A stretch of 64,000 nucleotides of DNA from NCBI RefSeq assembly GCF_028769735.1, contig NC_088169.1, positions 43,739,229 through 43,803,228 of the forward strand, in the 5' to 3' direction. The notes under the pieces were generated by a model that was not told the DNA's origin, did no database searches, and worked only from the letters and a program-made list of their open reading frames with translations. Position 1 is the first letter of the stretch; each line of letters opens with the position of its first letter. The DNA comes from Zonotrichia leucophrys gambelii. Taxonomy: Eukaryota > Chordata > Aves > Passeriformes > Passerellidae. This document shows positions 13,175 through 25,699 of the stretch, piece by piece. A program made the translations under genes and the position numbers.

Positions 13175-14097
13175 AACTCTGATAGCAGTAATTTACCTTT
13201 TCCCCCTTGATGATCCACGTCTCAATCCATTCCAATCTACATCTCAGGAGACCATTTCATGGAGAGTCATCCTTCCTCAGGAGGCAGAAACATGTAAAGG
13301 CATTACAAAGACAGCTCCAGCTGAGTGGTTTAAGAGAAGCATCCTGAAGTCACCTCATGTGCCCAGAGTCAAAGGCCAGTGAGTGCTGTGCCAGTACATG
13401 GACTTGTGGGTAGGATGGAGACAAAACCATCACAGCAGCACATGAAAAAAAATCTAAGGAAAACAAGAACAGGATAGGTGAGGTGTCCCCCAGATAGTGT
13501 TCAGTTTAGGCAACAAACACATCTCCTTAGAAAGTGACTAATTCTGCGTAAAAGATGAAGACACTAAGTGAGAGCTAAATAATGTAGCAAAATTCTTCTG
13601 ACCTGAAATCATGATGTTAAATGATGTTGCTGCCAGGCTCATGCAGAGAACAACTTTTTAATTTCTGTTTCATTCAAGCAAGTGTAGGTGAAGGTGTAGG
13701 TAAGCACCTTTTTAAATTCATGCCTGAAGTGTTAGGACACTTCTGTCCAGTCATGAGTCAGCATTGAACATTGGCTGGCCCATGTAACTGAATATGCTTT
13801 TTAGCATAAATGGAGATGATTACTACTGTATTTGGATTGAAATGAACAAAGCATTGCACGTGCTCTCACACATCCACAGCCATGAGTAATCAAGTGTATT
13901 AGTGCAGGTCTGAAAACAGCTCCCCAAAAACAGTGAGGGAAGCAGTGGGAGCTCCTTTTAGGCTCAGATCTGACCAAAAACCGGACTTGGGTTTATGAAT
14001 AAAGAGGTAGTCTCCTCTTGTTTATTCTCTTTGAATAAATTTGCAATCTTCCCTTAAAAATAAGCAGCGTTATAGTAAAGAGAAAGCTGAAATAACT
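13175..14097. other. Non-coding sequence, nothing recognised
   Basis: About 0.9 kb with slightly higher GC at 13200-13450. No open frame of note before 13993 and no repeat family that I can name. Confidence 0.45.
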
Positions 14098-14128
14098 TGG
14101 TTTGGTTTGGTTTGGTTTGGTTTGGTTT
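14098..14128. repeat. (TTTGG)n microsatellite
   Basis: About six near-perfect TTTGG pentamers directly beside the left arm of a hairpin at 14129-14183. Confidence 0.93.
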
Positions 14129-14183
14129 GCTGTTGCTGTTGGGAACAGTCTGACACTGGCTGTTTCCCAGCAGCAGCAACAGC
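14129..14183. repeat. Strong inverted repeat / hairpin (GCTGTTGCTG ... CAGCAACAGC)
   Basis: The left arm (14129-14148, GCTGTTGCTGTTGGGAACAG) is nearly complementary to the right arm (14160-14183, which ends CAGCAGCAGCAACAGC). The loop is 11 nt, TCTGACACTGG. The arms differ by one extra trinucleotide-scale bulge in the CAG-rich part and one extra A. The stem of 20-24 bp is shorter than a typical pre-microRNA (about 30 bp), so I do not call a microRNA. It may be a structured RNA element, a DNA cruciform or a slippage product. Confidence 0.8.
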
Positions 14184-17100
14184 TCATCTGGGAAGTTATC
14201 TTTGTAAATAGCTTTGCATATCTTGACATTATCTACTTACATTTGGTTTAAGATGGAAAGGATCACTTTTCAAGAATATGACTTGAAAATAGTTTATATT
14301 AAAAAATACACACTTAATAATGGCACTTTGAACCAAAGCATGTTCTTGCATGTTATGAAAAGTGTCCAATTCCTCTGAATAAACAATCTTTTCTCTATGT
14401 GCCTCTTTTTCTTCCACTCATTTACAGATCCCAAATCACTCTTCTTTATAGAGAGATGCATTGTTCTTTGGGGGGGAATAATTCTGTCAGCCCAGCTTGT
14501 GTGATGGTTTTACAAAGATTTACATGGAAAGATGTCACACAGTAAGAGACTACCACCTCTGCTGAGCCATGCAAGGGCTTGGGAGGAGGGATTGCTGATT
14601 CCTATGTGCCTGCAGAAAATGAGAAGATCAGAGATACAAATGTGTACTAGAAAAAGGGACACGTACAAACATGTTAAATAAGTGTATTACCCTAAAAGTT
14701 CTGGTAAAAACGTGTTGTCTTGAAGGCATAGCTACTTGTAGGTGATGTAATAGTTTGTCTCCTCTGCTTGTATGTCTAGAGGCACATAGATATCATGCTA
14801 AACTGTTCTCCCTGGGATAAAATAAAAATGTCAAGTAAAACTTTCATACTGTTACCCATACAGGCGTTTGATCTACTCCTAGTCATGCAGCTTAGCTGAA
14901 GAAAGTGTAGCACAAGGTGTATGAAAATTTTTAGGTAATGCCCTGTATAACTAAGAGGAGAGCCCCCATGTGGATAGACCTCCTTGGCTGAGGCTGTAGG
15001 ACAAAGCTTTTCTGCCTAAACAGACTCCTCTTCTACTGATAATGCCAAAAATTTCTGCTGTCAGTGGAGTTTAACATTTTTAAAATAGGGAACAGCAAAC
15101 ACCCATTCCATAAATCTTAGTACTTTTCCAAACTGAGAAATAAGCTATTTCTTAGGTAATTTTGCTTTTTTTTGGCAGCATTCAGTGTAAATTAAAATGT
15201 TTAACATCACAGAAAAAAAATTGAGAAAAGATGGCAGAAATCACGTCAAGCAGAGAAACTGAGATCTACTTTACACATCACTAGTGCTTCTCTGTTTAAA
15301 TTGTGCTTGCTATTAGCTTCCACAGTGCTAAGTGCTTTAGGTAATGTACTTTTCAAGGAAATTAAGAAAAACATCAAAAAATATCCAGAGAGTGTGTAGG
15401 TAGCTTCCATTAGCAGTAATGGCAGTTTGGGCACAGTTGCAACTTACAAAATCCTCAGTTTAAAACCTGTTTATCAGATACTTGTTGCAGGCTGGGAGTG
15501 GGAGCACAGGAGCACTGAATTAACACAGCACCTTTCCAGACACACAGTCTTTGCAGGAAGCAAATTTATTAATACTTTTTTTTTCTTTTTAAGTTCAGAA
15601 TCTGTTTTCTTTTCAAGAATTTTTATCCTGAATAAACTTTTAAAATTCATATAGGAATAGGAAAAAAAAAAGCTTTTCTATTTGTTTTTTCCCAGCTAAG
15701 GGAGTAGCCCCAGTTTTTATTATTTCAGCATCATTTAAGGCCAGTCTGTTACACACAAGATTGAAGGCCCTTAATGAAGTGCTGAAAGTATATTTAGTTA
15801 TTTAAGGGTAAGACTGACTATGTTGTGTGAGATGTAGTACAGACTGTGTCTTCAGCGCAGGATTTGTGAGGTGGACACATGCCAGAAATCCACCAGATGT
15901 AATAAATTGTCTTGGGAAGTTCCTCTGTCAAATAATTGACAGTAACCTGAGGCTGAGTATTCATGAATTTGTTCAGCTTAAGTGGATGTCTTAAAAAATC
16001 GTTTACATCTGGGTATTTGAACAATATTTTATGTAACACTGAAACTTCCCTCTGAGCCTGGAAGGATGACATTGCAAACCAGAGGCTCTTGAGGCTGCCA
16101 CCTACCGGGACAGAGGGAAAACACACGGAGTCCAACCGGGCAATGCAGGGCATCACTGCTGCAATGCAGGATTTCTGCCATTTAGAGAGAGTTTAGGTGC
16201 ATTTCCAACCCCCCTCCCCCGCCACTACATTTAGGAAAATATTCTGGATGAACACTGGTGAAAAAAATCTATTTTTCAGACCAAGACTCTAGGTTATTTT
16301 AGAATTATTTGCAAACACAATTTTTTAAAGTATTTGCAAATGCAGTGCAAGATCACATTTTCTAGAATTGTTGTGTGTGCATGAAGGCACCTGTGTTCAG
16401 CACATCCAAAATCATCCTTGGCCGCCCCTCAACTACAATTCAGGCACTACCTGCACAGAGCCTCAGATGTGGGATTTCAGCGTTAGGCTGAGACAGTAGT
16501 AGGGATATTAGATTTGATACATAACTGAGCAGCACTCAAAACTGAGTGGTTTAGGGAGATCCTAACTTTCCATTTATCATGTGGATAATAAATATGACTA
16601 ATGCTTTTGGATAGATTTGATTATTTTCATGTGATAAAAAAAAATCCAAGAATTGGAGTAGAGAAAACATCAAAGATTTGGGTAAAGAAAAAAACCATGA
16701 GATAAAGTGATTCTAGGATTCAGCTTAAATAGAATTGGGGGAAAAAAAGTTTAACTTAAACTTTTTAGCAATTAAGAAGGTCCTAATTTTCAGAATAACT
16801 GAAAATAATTCCTTGGGTAGATGTTGAAACAGCTGCTTGGAATTTGTATGTCTTTCATACTATTTTTTATATTCTTCTGACTTGTCAGAGTTTTTCTAAT
16901 TCACAATTTTTAACAAAGCATAAATATGCTTTAATATATTTATATGTATATATATATATAAACAAAGCATAAATAATTTGCATATTATTTTTAAAATAAA
17001 TATTATACCCTTAATATTTATTTAGAGTACAACTAAAAAGCCCCAGAGATGCATTTTTGGTGTGCAGAGATTTATCAGTGTACAAATACTTTTTCATGAA

Positions 17101-18284
17101 AACATCATTTTCATAATGCATCACACAGAAGATAATGGACCAAATAGTTACCTTAAAGTCAGAGCTGATGCTGGCAGAGTGACACAAAGTCTTTATTATC
17201 CTGCAGGTATCTATGCTGTGAATTTCTCCTGAAACTCAACATCACAGTGATAGAATTTGGTCTATATTCTTATTATCCCTGCATCAGGACTTTACAGAGA
17301 TCAAAAGGGATACACAGTTTGACTTCTGTCACTTTGCTTCCACTGGGCTTCTTAATTGCAGTAGCTGTTACTTGTCTCCACTGTTGTGAAGGTCATAGAA
17401 CAATTTCCATGATATCCTGGTGTTCTCACAACTTTCTGACACATCTCCCTTTGGAGCTGAAGTGTTCTGTGCTTGGTCTCTGTACCAAGAGCAAAGTCCC
17501 TGTGGTTGGTTTAAAGTCCTGAGAGAATTAAAAGAAACACGTGTTCTTTTTAAGTTGTCTTTTTTCAATTGCAGACCAGGGAAGTTACACTATTAAGAGC
17601 TGCTGAAACAATGGTTCAGGCTTCTATGGAGTAAATGACATGAGGCTGTGAAGTTTTTATGGATTTGGCCATGTCTGCCCTAAGCTGGCACTTTGTGTTA
17701 GCAGTGGTAGGATAACTGAATTGTATTTTGTTCCTAAGTCTTCACTTCATAAAACTCCTAGTTAAAACAAACAATATATTTTTTCACTGGGGCCTAAAAT
17801 ATTAATTTTATCCATCTACTGATTCATTTTCATGTTTTATTTAAGAGGAATTTAAAATCATAATTTAATGTGTGGAAGGCTGGTATAATAATTTAATTGT
17901 TAAATTGAAGAGTTGTAGTTGATTGTGTTAAACATACTGTCTTGTTGTTCAAAATTGTAAATAACTGAATAAAGCTGAGAAAAGCAAGACTTTTTTTTTC
18001 TTTTTCCAACCACATGCCAAATAATCCACCCAAGTTGCTTCTAATCATGTAAACTCATAGCCCATATTTTTTGATCAGCCATTACTTGTATTTGTTCCTA
18101 GCTATAAAGATTTTAGACAGGGTAACATGGATAAGAGAGGATATTAAAGAGGAATTTTCTTAGAATTTAGCTCAGATCTCCTGTGAGGAGAGTTCTAAAT
18201 TCTAAATTCTGATCTCCTCCTTACAGTCAGACTGTAACTGACTGGCTTGTTCTTGAGAGTTTCCTTTTTTCCTTTCCCTTTTCC
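14184..18284. other. 4-kb non-coding stretch with short simple repeats
   Basis: No supported gene. The longest frame is 112 codons on the minus strand (15818-16156) with no recognisable domain. A (TA)n run at about 16943-16960 lies between two copies of AACAAAGCATAAATA. A pyrimidine-rich lead-in to the 18.3-kb array starts near 18261. Confidence 0.5.
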
Positions 18285-18360
18285 TTCCTTTTCCTTTTCC
18301 TTTTCCTTTTCCTTTTCCTTTTCCTTTTCCTTTTCCTTTTCCTTTTCCTTTTCCTTTTCC
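18285..18360. repeat. (TTTTCC)n hexanucleotide array
   Basis: About 12 perfect TTTTCC units inside a longer pyrimidine-rich run (about 18261-18368). Because the unit is a multiple of three, the minus strand reads as Lys-Glu or Lys-Arg dipeptide repeats in open frames of about 60 codons. These are artefacts of the array, not genes. Confidence 0.95.
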
Positions 18361-18368
18361 CTCTTTTC

Positions 18369-21300
18369 CATTTGGGACAATTATGCAAAAGCAACAGAAT
18401 AATGATGGAAGTTAGAGAAGACATTTCATTTTACAACAAATACAATTTTATTAATTAGCATAACAGCCAAAAAGTAAAGTATATGTGGGAAAACTTCCAG
18501 GATCCAAGATATTTTCAATAGCGTTAGTAGTCAGTTCAGAACACTGAAATGTGAGTTCCTAAGGGTGTTTTTGTGTATGCAAAATCTTAAATAATTTATT
18601 CTTTAATAATTTCATTTCAGTATAAAAGCTGAGGGGTTTTCCCTAAATTTATTCTCATTAAACAGCAAATGGTGAAGAAAATGCTTACACTTAGAATTTT
18701 TCTAAGTTATTTTTCTTAAAAATCTCAAATACCTATTGACCTTGCAGTTCAACAGGAAATCTGGAGAAATGTTCATGTAAATACATTTGGGTTGGTATCA
18801 GAAGCACAGTTGGTCTTTGGGTTCTTTGGAACTCAGGAGCTGGTGATTTTAGGAAATTTTATAAGGGCATAGTCCTGTATGATGCATCCTGGTCTCTCAC
18901 AAGTGTTCTTTTAAAAAACTCCACAGCATTCATCTCATGAAATGCAATGAATAATGTTGTTGGGTTAAAAAAAAAAAAAGACATGAGCCATTGTTAACCA
19001 GACAACTTAGGAGAGGATAATGAAATATTTTCATTTATGACTTTCATATATTAGATCAACTCCTCAACTGACATAGACAAGGACTTTATTACTGATCTCA
19101 GAGGAATTGCATGCCTGGATCCCTTTGCTTACGGAGATACACTGCTGTACAACAGTATATCAAAAGAACATGGCTTGTTTTGGTGGCTGAGCTCTCAGGT
19201 GCATTCTCACTGTAACAGAAAATCGTTTCCACAAATAATCAAAAGATGGATGCTTAAGATTTTTTTTTGTTTCAGATGTCATATTCTACTCAGATGTATG
19301 TAAAGCAGTATATCTTAATCCAGTTCATTTAAAAATAGGCAATAAGATTTTTGAAATTCAAGGAGTATCATTTTAAGGAAGGCTGCCTTATGTATTAGGC
19401 TGTGGGATTTTATAAATTAAATGTATCACAGGTGACTTGGGGGGCCACTGTGTTCACAAGCCCATGACTTCTCTTTCTGAGCTTCACTGGACATTACAAA
19501 AAATTAACTTAGGAAAATAAATTGCCTAAAGCCAATCCATATGCTACTCAAATTAAAAAATAAGGTGCCAGAAAATCTGGCTTTGCTGACCCCTGAAAAA
19601 TTCTGAAACAGATAATGGAGATATATGCACTGAATCTCTTTTATCTACAAGGATATGTAGTTGTATAGGCTGGTTTCACAGTGATGATTGTGATTATTTT
19701 GTTTTGTATTGAATTCAGAAAAAGAAACCAACAAAAAATGAGAGTTCCCATGACCTAAATACTATATGCCATAAAAAGGGATGATTATTATACATAGTTC
19801 ATAGAATATTAACTGTCTATACAATCCAGTGTCATTTTATTATTCATCTTAGAATCAATTAAGGAACTGTTAATAGCAGATTAAAGTTGTCACTTATATG
19901 CTTGTCTGTCACCCCACAGACAAGCGTTGTTTGCATTCAGCTAACAAAAGGAAGGTAAAATAATTTGTAATCACAGTTGCAAATACAAAAAGTGTTCATC
20001 CCTTTGCAATCTGTGTGCAAAAGAAGAAAAATATCAAACCCATAGTCTGTAGTAATGGACTTTCAAGGACAGAATGTTTCTATAAAGGAAGCTAATTGGG
20101 CAGTATTCATTCTTGCTCATCACTGTTTAACAGCATTTCAGAGCCCTGCACAGACAATGGTGAAGGCCATTGATTTTTCATGATACTTCAGGATGCCAAG
20201 TGCTAAATAAAAATTATAAAAGGCATAGTACAATCCCAAAGTGCATGTAGAGCTACATTCATTGCTTTGGATTTGCTGAGTCACAGAAACTGATTCCAGT
20301 TGAATTCTCAAGATGATAACTTATGATAATAAAAGGACTCCCTAAATAATTTCAATCCTTGCATTAATTCTGGAATTTTTTTTTTTTAATTCTATGAGAA
20401 GTGCTTCTAGCATGTGTAGCTCTTCCAAAAATATGTATTAAATAAATGGCTCAGACCACAGCTGTTCTGAGTTCTGTCTTTATCTCTATCACAGACAGAG
20501 TGGCTTTCATTTTCTCCTGAGCCCGTGGTATCTGGGGAGTGTGGATACCACGTACAGCCCGTGGTTTAATATGTGTATTTTAGAAAGATAGAGTGAGATT
20601 CATCTGGCTTGCTGTGTTTTAGAACTCCATTTCTCAGCTAATTATTCAGCATGAGCTTCTGGGATGCTATTTAACGGATAAATTTATGATAAGGCAGATA
20701 AAATGTGCCTGTAAGTCCCACTTTTCTCCTGTGGACTCTGAAGGGAGCCTTAGGTGACTAGTGAGAGATCTCAGTCTGAATGCGTGACACTAGTTGATAT
20801 AATTAGACATTTACTCTGTGATTCAACTCATGGTAGGCATAGCTGAAGAGTGAAACCCCCAAGATCCTAGTAGTACAGTGTAAAAATAGCTTTGTAGAAA
20901 ATTTCAAGTAGTTTTAAAGTCATTCTGGGAGGAATGATTACTCAGGGATCATTCCATGGGGCCAAAACTGTTTGCCTTTTTCTTCCTCTTCTCCCCTTTA
21001 ATTCTCTCCTCACTGGAAGACATCAAAGAAGCATAGACAGCATATATCTGGTTTTAATCACAAGAAATGACACTAACTTAAGTTCTCACTTAGAAAAAGT
21101 TCATTTTTTTTTCAGTAGGAGAAGTAAAGGACCATTAATTATATCCTTTTTTGTTTCACCAAACTATGCCAGCCTGGTCTTTGGGGCTTCTTTCCTTTTC
21201 TCTTAAGCCCACATGATCTCCTCTATGTCTATTTGAAATTTTGTTTTATGAACCACCCCTTTCTTTAACAGGTCCATCAGAATTATGCACAGTTCCTCAA

Positions 21301-23201
21301 ATTCTCAGCAGTACAACAGAACTAACAAACTTCAGTTTGTTAGCTGGAAAGGATTATATTTGCTTTGGCTGTACTATGGTGGCAACTCAGGATGGGGGAA
21401 ACAAAACTGGTTTTGATCCTCCTTCATTTTAAGGCTGCTAAATTTTCAGTTCAGAGTATCAGTTTTCTTGTATGGGTCTCTGAATATAATCTACCATTTT
21501 TCACTTCTATGCTTCCCATTTCACTAATCCAGCCTTTAATACTGGTTCCAGTATTAAACATCCCCATTACACCATGTTCAAACTCCATCCACAGTTCCCA
21601 GCTTTTAGTGTGATGCTCATACAACCAAAATTTTATGTAAAACCAGTTTCAAGAATGATATGGAATAATGTATTTTTCCCGTTTTCAATCTGGATGGTGA
21701 AACTTCCATTTCTACATAATTTGTTGCCCCCTTCACATTTAGGAAGTAATTTATTAAACTCAACTAATTTAAAGATTCATCTACTAATCTCAGTATCCTT
21801 GTGTAAATAACAAGCTTCTCAATGTGGCATAACATCAAATGTTTTGCTAGATTTTATAGAGGAGACATCTTTTTCACCACTTTCATCCAGTCCTCTGTTT
21901 GAGCCTGCAACAATTTTCTCATTTGGCAGCTGATTCTCATCACTGTGAACAAAATGGTACAGTTAAGCACAGATATAGCCATTTCACTCTCCCCTTTTCT
22001 GTGAACTGCTCCTAATGCTAGTTTTATTTTGATAGTTGTCAAGAAGGAAGGAATAAAACATCATATCTGAATGAAAACTTAGTTATTAAACGCACTGAAC
22101 TATTTTACCCTTGTTATTTTGAAGGAACTGCTCAGCACAGTGATAATGATTCACAGTATTGTGACTAGGTATAAAAATATCTAAAATAGTTAGGCTTATA
22201 GCTAAGTAAAAACATGGTGTAATTCTATAGACCAATTCCATTTATTTTACAGAAGTGTATGAAAACAAGGCTTTTAGAAAACAGAGTCCCTTTCCATTTC
22301 AGGGTTATGACTTAGGGAAGATAACTTTATGGTAAGTGGAAATATCTATGTTGTTTACTAATACCACTGTTGGAGTAAAGATTGAATTTCTAGGGAATTT
22401 ATCACAGAAATATAGGGGGCAGACCAATAATATTCTTAGCGATGAGTAGGCTTTGGAATAAACAAATCATAACCTCTTTAGAATGATAATGAATAGATTC
22501 TGCTTAGGCTTTCATATTCATTCAGAATTGCAATTTTTTTAATTATCTCTCAGCCAGCTTGCACCCAAGAAGTTTAGCACTTCCATCCCTCTTCAGTTTC
22601 CCAAACTATCTGCCTGCCATCCCGTGCACTGATACAAAACACTTGCAGGCAGTGCAAGACTGATTGTAAGGAGAAATGCTCTTAATCTATGGCACAGTCT
22701 CTCACTGATGGAAAAAAAATCCAGCAGGGATTCTGTTGGAGGAAGGCATTTCAAGTTTTAGGATCCAGTCCTCTTAAAGCTAACATTTACCCATAAAATC
22801 AATGGAGAAAAGCAGATGTCATTGAAAGACTCCTGAGAGAGATTTGTTCAGTATTCTAACTTGGAGTATAGACACAAATGAAGTTATCCTGGGAGAAAAG
22901 GAATATGTTTCATGAATTGTTAAGACTGATTTCTTACCCTGAAAATGCTTGAACACTCATGCTTTAGATTTATTCTAAAATTAAACTGTATCCTTGCAAT
23001 TATTTTATAGCTTTTGAGATAGGTCTGGTCTTCATCCGCTGAAGTCAGTGGCACTTCTCTACAATTTTATTTATTTTCAGAGTATAAGAAAAAAATCCTT
23101 TGTCGTATAAACTGATGCTGGAAAAAATATTTGAGAAAATGAAACATCTACAAAACGTTTGAATAAAACCTCTTATCCTTGTTAAACAACAAATTGTTGA
23201 C
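18369..23201. other. 4.8-kb AT-rich non-coding stretch
   Basis: No supported gene. Overlapping plus-strand frames at 20934-21810 (63-90 codons each) have no motif and no obvious splice links. Two small palindromes lie at 20524-20552 and 21322-21343. No transposable element recognised. Confidence 0.5.
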
Positions 23202-23268
23202 TTTTTTGTTTGTTTATTTGGTTTTTTTGGTTTTTTTTTTGTGTTTTGTTTTGTTTTGTTTCGTTTTT
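23202..23268. repeat. T/G-rich simple repeat, TTTTG-type
   Basis: A degenerate mixture of TTTG, TTTTTTGG and TTTTG units. Similar T/G-rich tracts occur at 27202-27274 and inside the CR1 at 29.6 kb. Confidence 0.88.
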
Positions 23269-23369
23269 CCTCTACATATTTCTTTATGGGAGAAAACCCC
23301 ACAAATATTTCTAGTGCACTACTTGGCACAAAATCTAAATTCATCACACGAAACTAGAATATAATGTTA

Positions 23370-23690
23370 AATGACAGTTTCGGAGCTATCCTCTTACACA
23401 CTTCACTGGATGCTTGCTCTGGAGTAATTGAGGCAAGGAAGGAGCTAAATGGGTCTAAAGTAGGTCAGGGGTTTCAGTTTTTCCGACGGGCACGAGATGG
23501 CAGCATTGATCAAGGCACGGCTGCACTCGCTAAGGGCGAGACAGCCCCCGAGAATCAACCGTGTGAAACGCTCGGTTTTATTTTCCCGTTTCCAACAAGA
23601 ATTCACATTAAATATTTATTGCAAACGCATGCAAGTTCCAGGGCTTATGACTTCATGAGATCTGTTTGTGTGAGTGGTACGGGAAAGGGC
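23370..23690. other. CpG-enriched patch in a CpG-poor background
   Basis: Contains a dozen or more CpG dinucleotides in about 320 bp, for example in 'ccgacgggcacgag', 'cactcgctaagggcgag' and 'gtgtgaaacgctcgg', while the flanks have almost none. A 110-codon plus-strand frame (23364-23696) crosses it but has no domain I recognise. It could be a small CpG island or promoter, a GC-rich repeat I do not know, or an unmethylated regulatory element. It is too short for a classical island. Confidence 0.5.
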
Positions 23691-23696
23691 AAATAG

Positions 23697-24616
23697 TGCT
23701 TTTGAAGTGGAGATTAATTAAAAGCCTGTGAGAATAGAGAGAGAGAAGTGAGGAAAGTGTTGATATAGAACTGATACAGGTGGAAGGGATGAAGGATGCA
23801 CACGTTTCAAAATGAGGAGTAAAGGTTAGAGAGGTCAAAGGGAATGACAGAAAAAGCAGTGGAGATTAGTGGAAAAGCATGGGGGATCATAAGATTTTGA
23901 GTAAAGGATCTGAGCATCAAACCAACAGATTTCACTTCTTACGTATCAGAATTACTGATCATTTAACTGACTCACCTTCAGTGCCCTAATACTATTTTAA
24001 AAGACATTTTGAATTCAAGCTTTGGATTTTCTCTGCAAGTGACAAGGATGAAATCATAAGCTATGCAGTCGTTGCCCAGTGCCTGGGTTTTCAAAATGAG
24101 TCATTACAGTTTATTTGCTTGACTCATGAGATGGTGATGGCAAAACGACTCACCCACCTGAGTCACTCCCAAGTCTTAGCAACACTTGCTTCAGGACAGC
24201 TTTTTACCTTGAAATCCATCTGCCTGCATACCTGTCACACAACTGCTGGTCAGACTAATTCCCAACTGGATATTAAAGCTGCCTGCCAAACCATCACCTC
24301 TGTGCAGCTGGTGCCTGATAAACTGGTCAAAATTCTGCGAACTCCTGTCTGCAAACTAGGGTGACCTCTGTCTTTGTGACCATAACCCCCTTGTTCAGTG
24401 GAGAGCAAAGAAGAAATGCCCTATTCAACCTAACAAGTCTCTGCAGCTTGTTTTTTCTGCTCAGTAGAAAAAGCAAGTGATGGTGATGAATCAAAATTTT
24501 ATGACAGTGATGAAATTACCATGAAGTTTGTGCACAACATAGTCACAAAGCCATAGACCAAAAAGAGATTTTGGTTACTTCTGGTCAAAGTGGGAGTTAT
24601 TTTTAGGTGGTTTTAG
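23697..24616. other. Non-coding sequence before the 24.6-kb LTR
   Basis: About 0.9 kb. An 81-codon plus-strand frame (24119-24364) has no recognisable domain. No repeat family identified. Confidence 0.45.
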
Positions 24617-25694
24617 TGTGTTGATCCTGGGTGGATGCCAGGCACCCACTAATGCTGCTCTCTCACTCTCCTCTGCAGCTGGACAGGGGAAAGAAAATGT
24701 AATGACACCTTCATGAGTTGACATAAGGGCAGACAGAGATCACTCACTGATTACTATCATGGACAAAACAGGCTCAAATTAGAGACATGACTTGAATTTC
24801 TTACTAATAAAATCAGAGCAGGAAGATAATGAGAAGTAAAATGAGCCCTAAAAATCACCTTCCCCCCCTCCCTTCTTCCCAGGCCTACCTCCTCCCCCAG
24901 CAGTGCAGAGAGGCAGGGAACGGGAGTTATGGTCAGATCATCACACTTGTTTTTCCCATTGCTCAGAGTTCTTCCCCTGCTCCAGTATGAGGTCTCTCCC
25001 ACAGGAGATGGTTCTCCATTAACTTCTCCAGCATGAATTCATCCCACAAGCAAGAGCTCTCTGCAAACTGCTCCAATGTGGGTCACTCTTCCATTCGGTG
25101 CAGCCCTTCAAGTACAGGCTGCTCCAATCATGGATTCCCCATGGTCCTACCAGGAACCTGATCCAGTGGGGCGTCCTCTCTCCATGGGCCTGCAAGCCCC
25201 TGCCAGGACCCTGCTCCACCACAGGTTTCTCCCAGGTTCACAGCCTCCTCTCAGGCACTCACTTGCTTCAGTGTGGATCTCATCCATGGGCTACAGGGGA
25301 ATCTCTGCATCCCTGTGGATTTCCATGGGCTGCAGAGTCCCAGCTGCCTCACCATGGGCTGCACCAGGGGCTGCAGGGGAATCTCAGCTCTGGCACCTGC
25401 AGCACCTCCTGCCCCTCATCTGCACTGACCTTGGTGTCTGCAGAGTTCTTCCTCTTGCACATTCTCACTCCATTCTTCTTTGGCCACCATTACATCCACA
25501 CAATAACTCTTTTTCTCTTCTCAGCTATGTTATCACAATTTCTGATTGGCCCAGCCTTGGCCAGCATCATGTCCATCTTTGGAGCTGTCAGGGATTGGCT
25601 GTGCTGGACACTGAGGAAGCTTCTGGCAGCTTCTTACATAAACCATCCCTGTAGCCCTGCTGATACCAAAGCTTGGCCATACAAACCTCATACA
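24617..25694 (-). mobile_element. Solo ERVL-type LTR, full length (about 1.08 kb)
   Basis: Read on the minus strand, the element starts TGTATGAGGTTTGTATGGCC and ends near GGATCAACACA. It matches the general layout of a large avian ERVL LTR: a U3 with GGCCAATCAG, 'cagacaccaaggtcagtgcag', then repeated 'ctgcagcccatgg'-type blocks, several direct repeats around 'ctccar.rtg' (24980-25165), and a terminal region with 'gccaggcacccac'. No internal retroviral sequence adjoins either side, so this is a solo LTR left by recombination. No clear 5-bp target duplication is visible, and the low-coordinate boundary is uncertain by 10-20 bp. An open frame of 240 codons on the opposite strand (25098-25820) crosses the LTR border and is not a gene. 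Confidence 0.8.
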
Positions 25695-25699
25695 ATGGG

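Noticed and set aside
14129..14183. MicroRNA precursor
   Set aside because: The stem is too short (20-24 bp) and low in complexity. Kept only as a hairpin finding.
15818..16156. 112-codon minus-strand frame
   Set aside because: Protein-like in appearance, but no family recognised and no flanking exons seen.
18195..18424. Lys-Glu and Lys-Arg repeat frames on the minus strand
   Set aside because: They come from the TTTTCC hexamer array.
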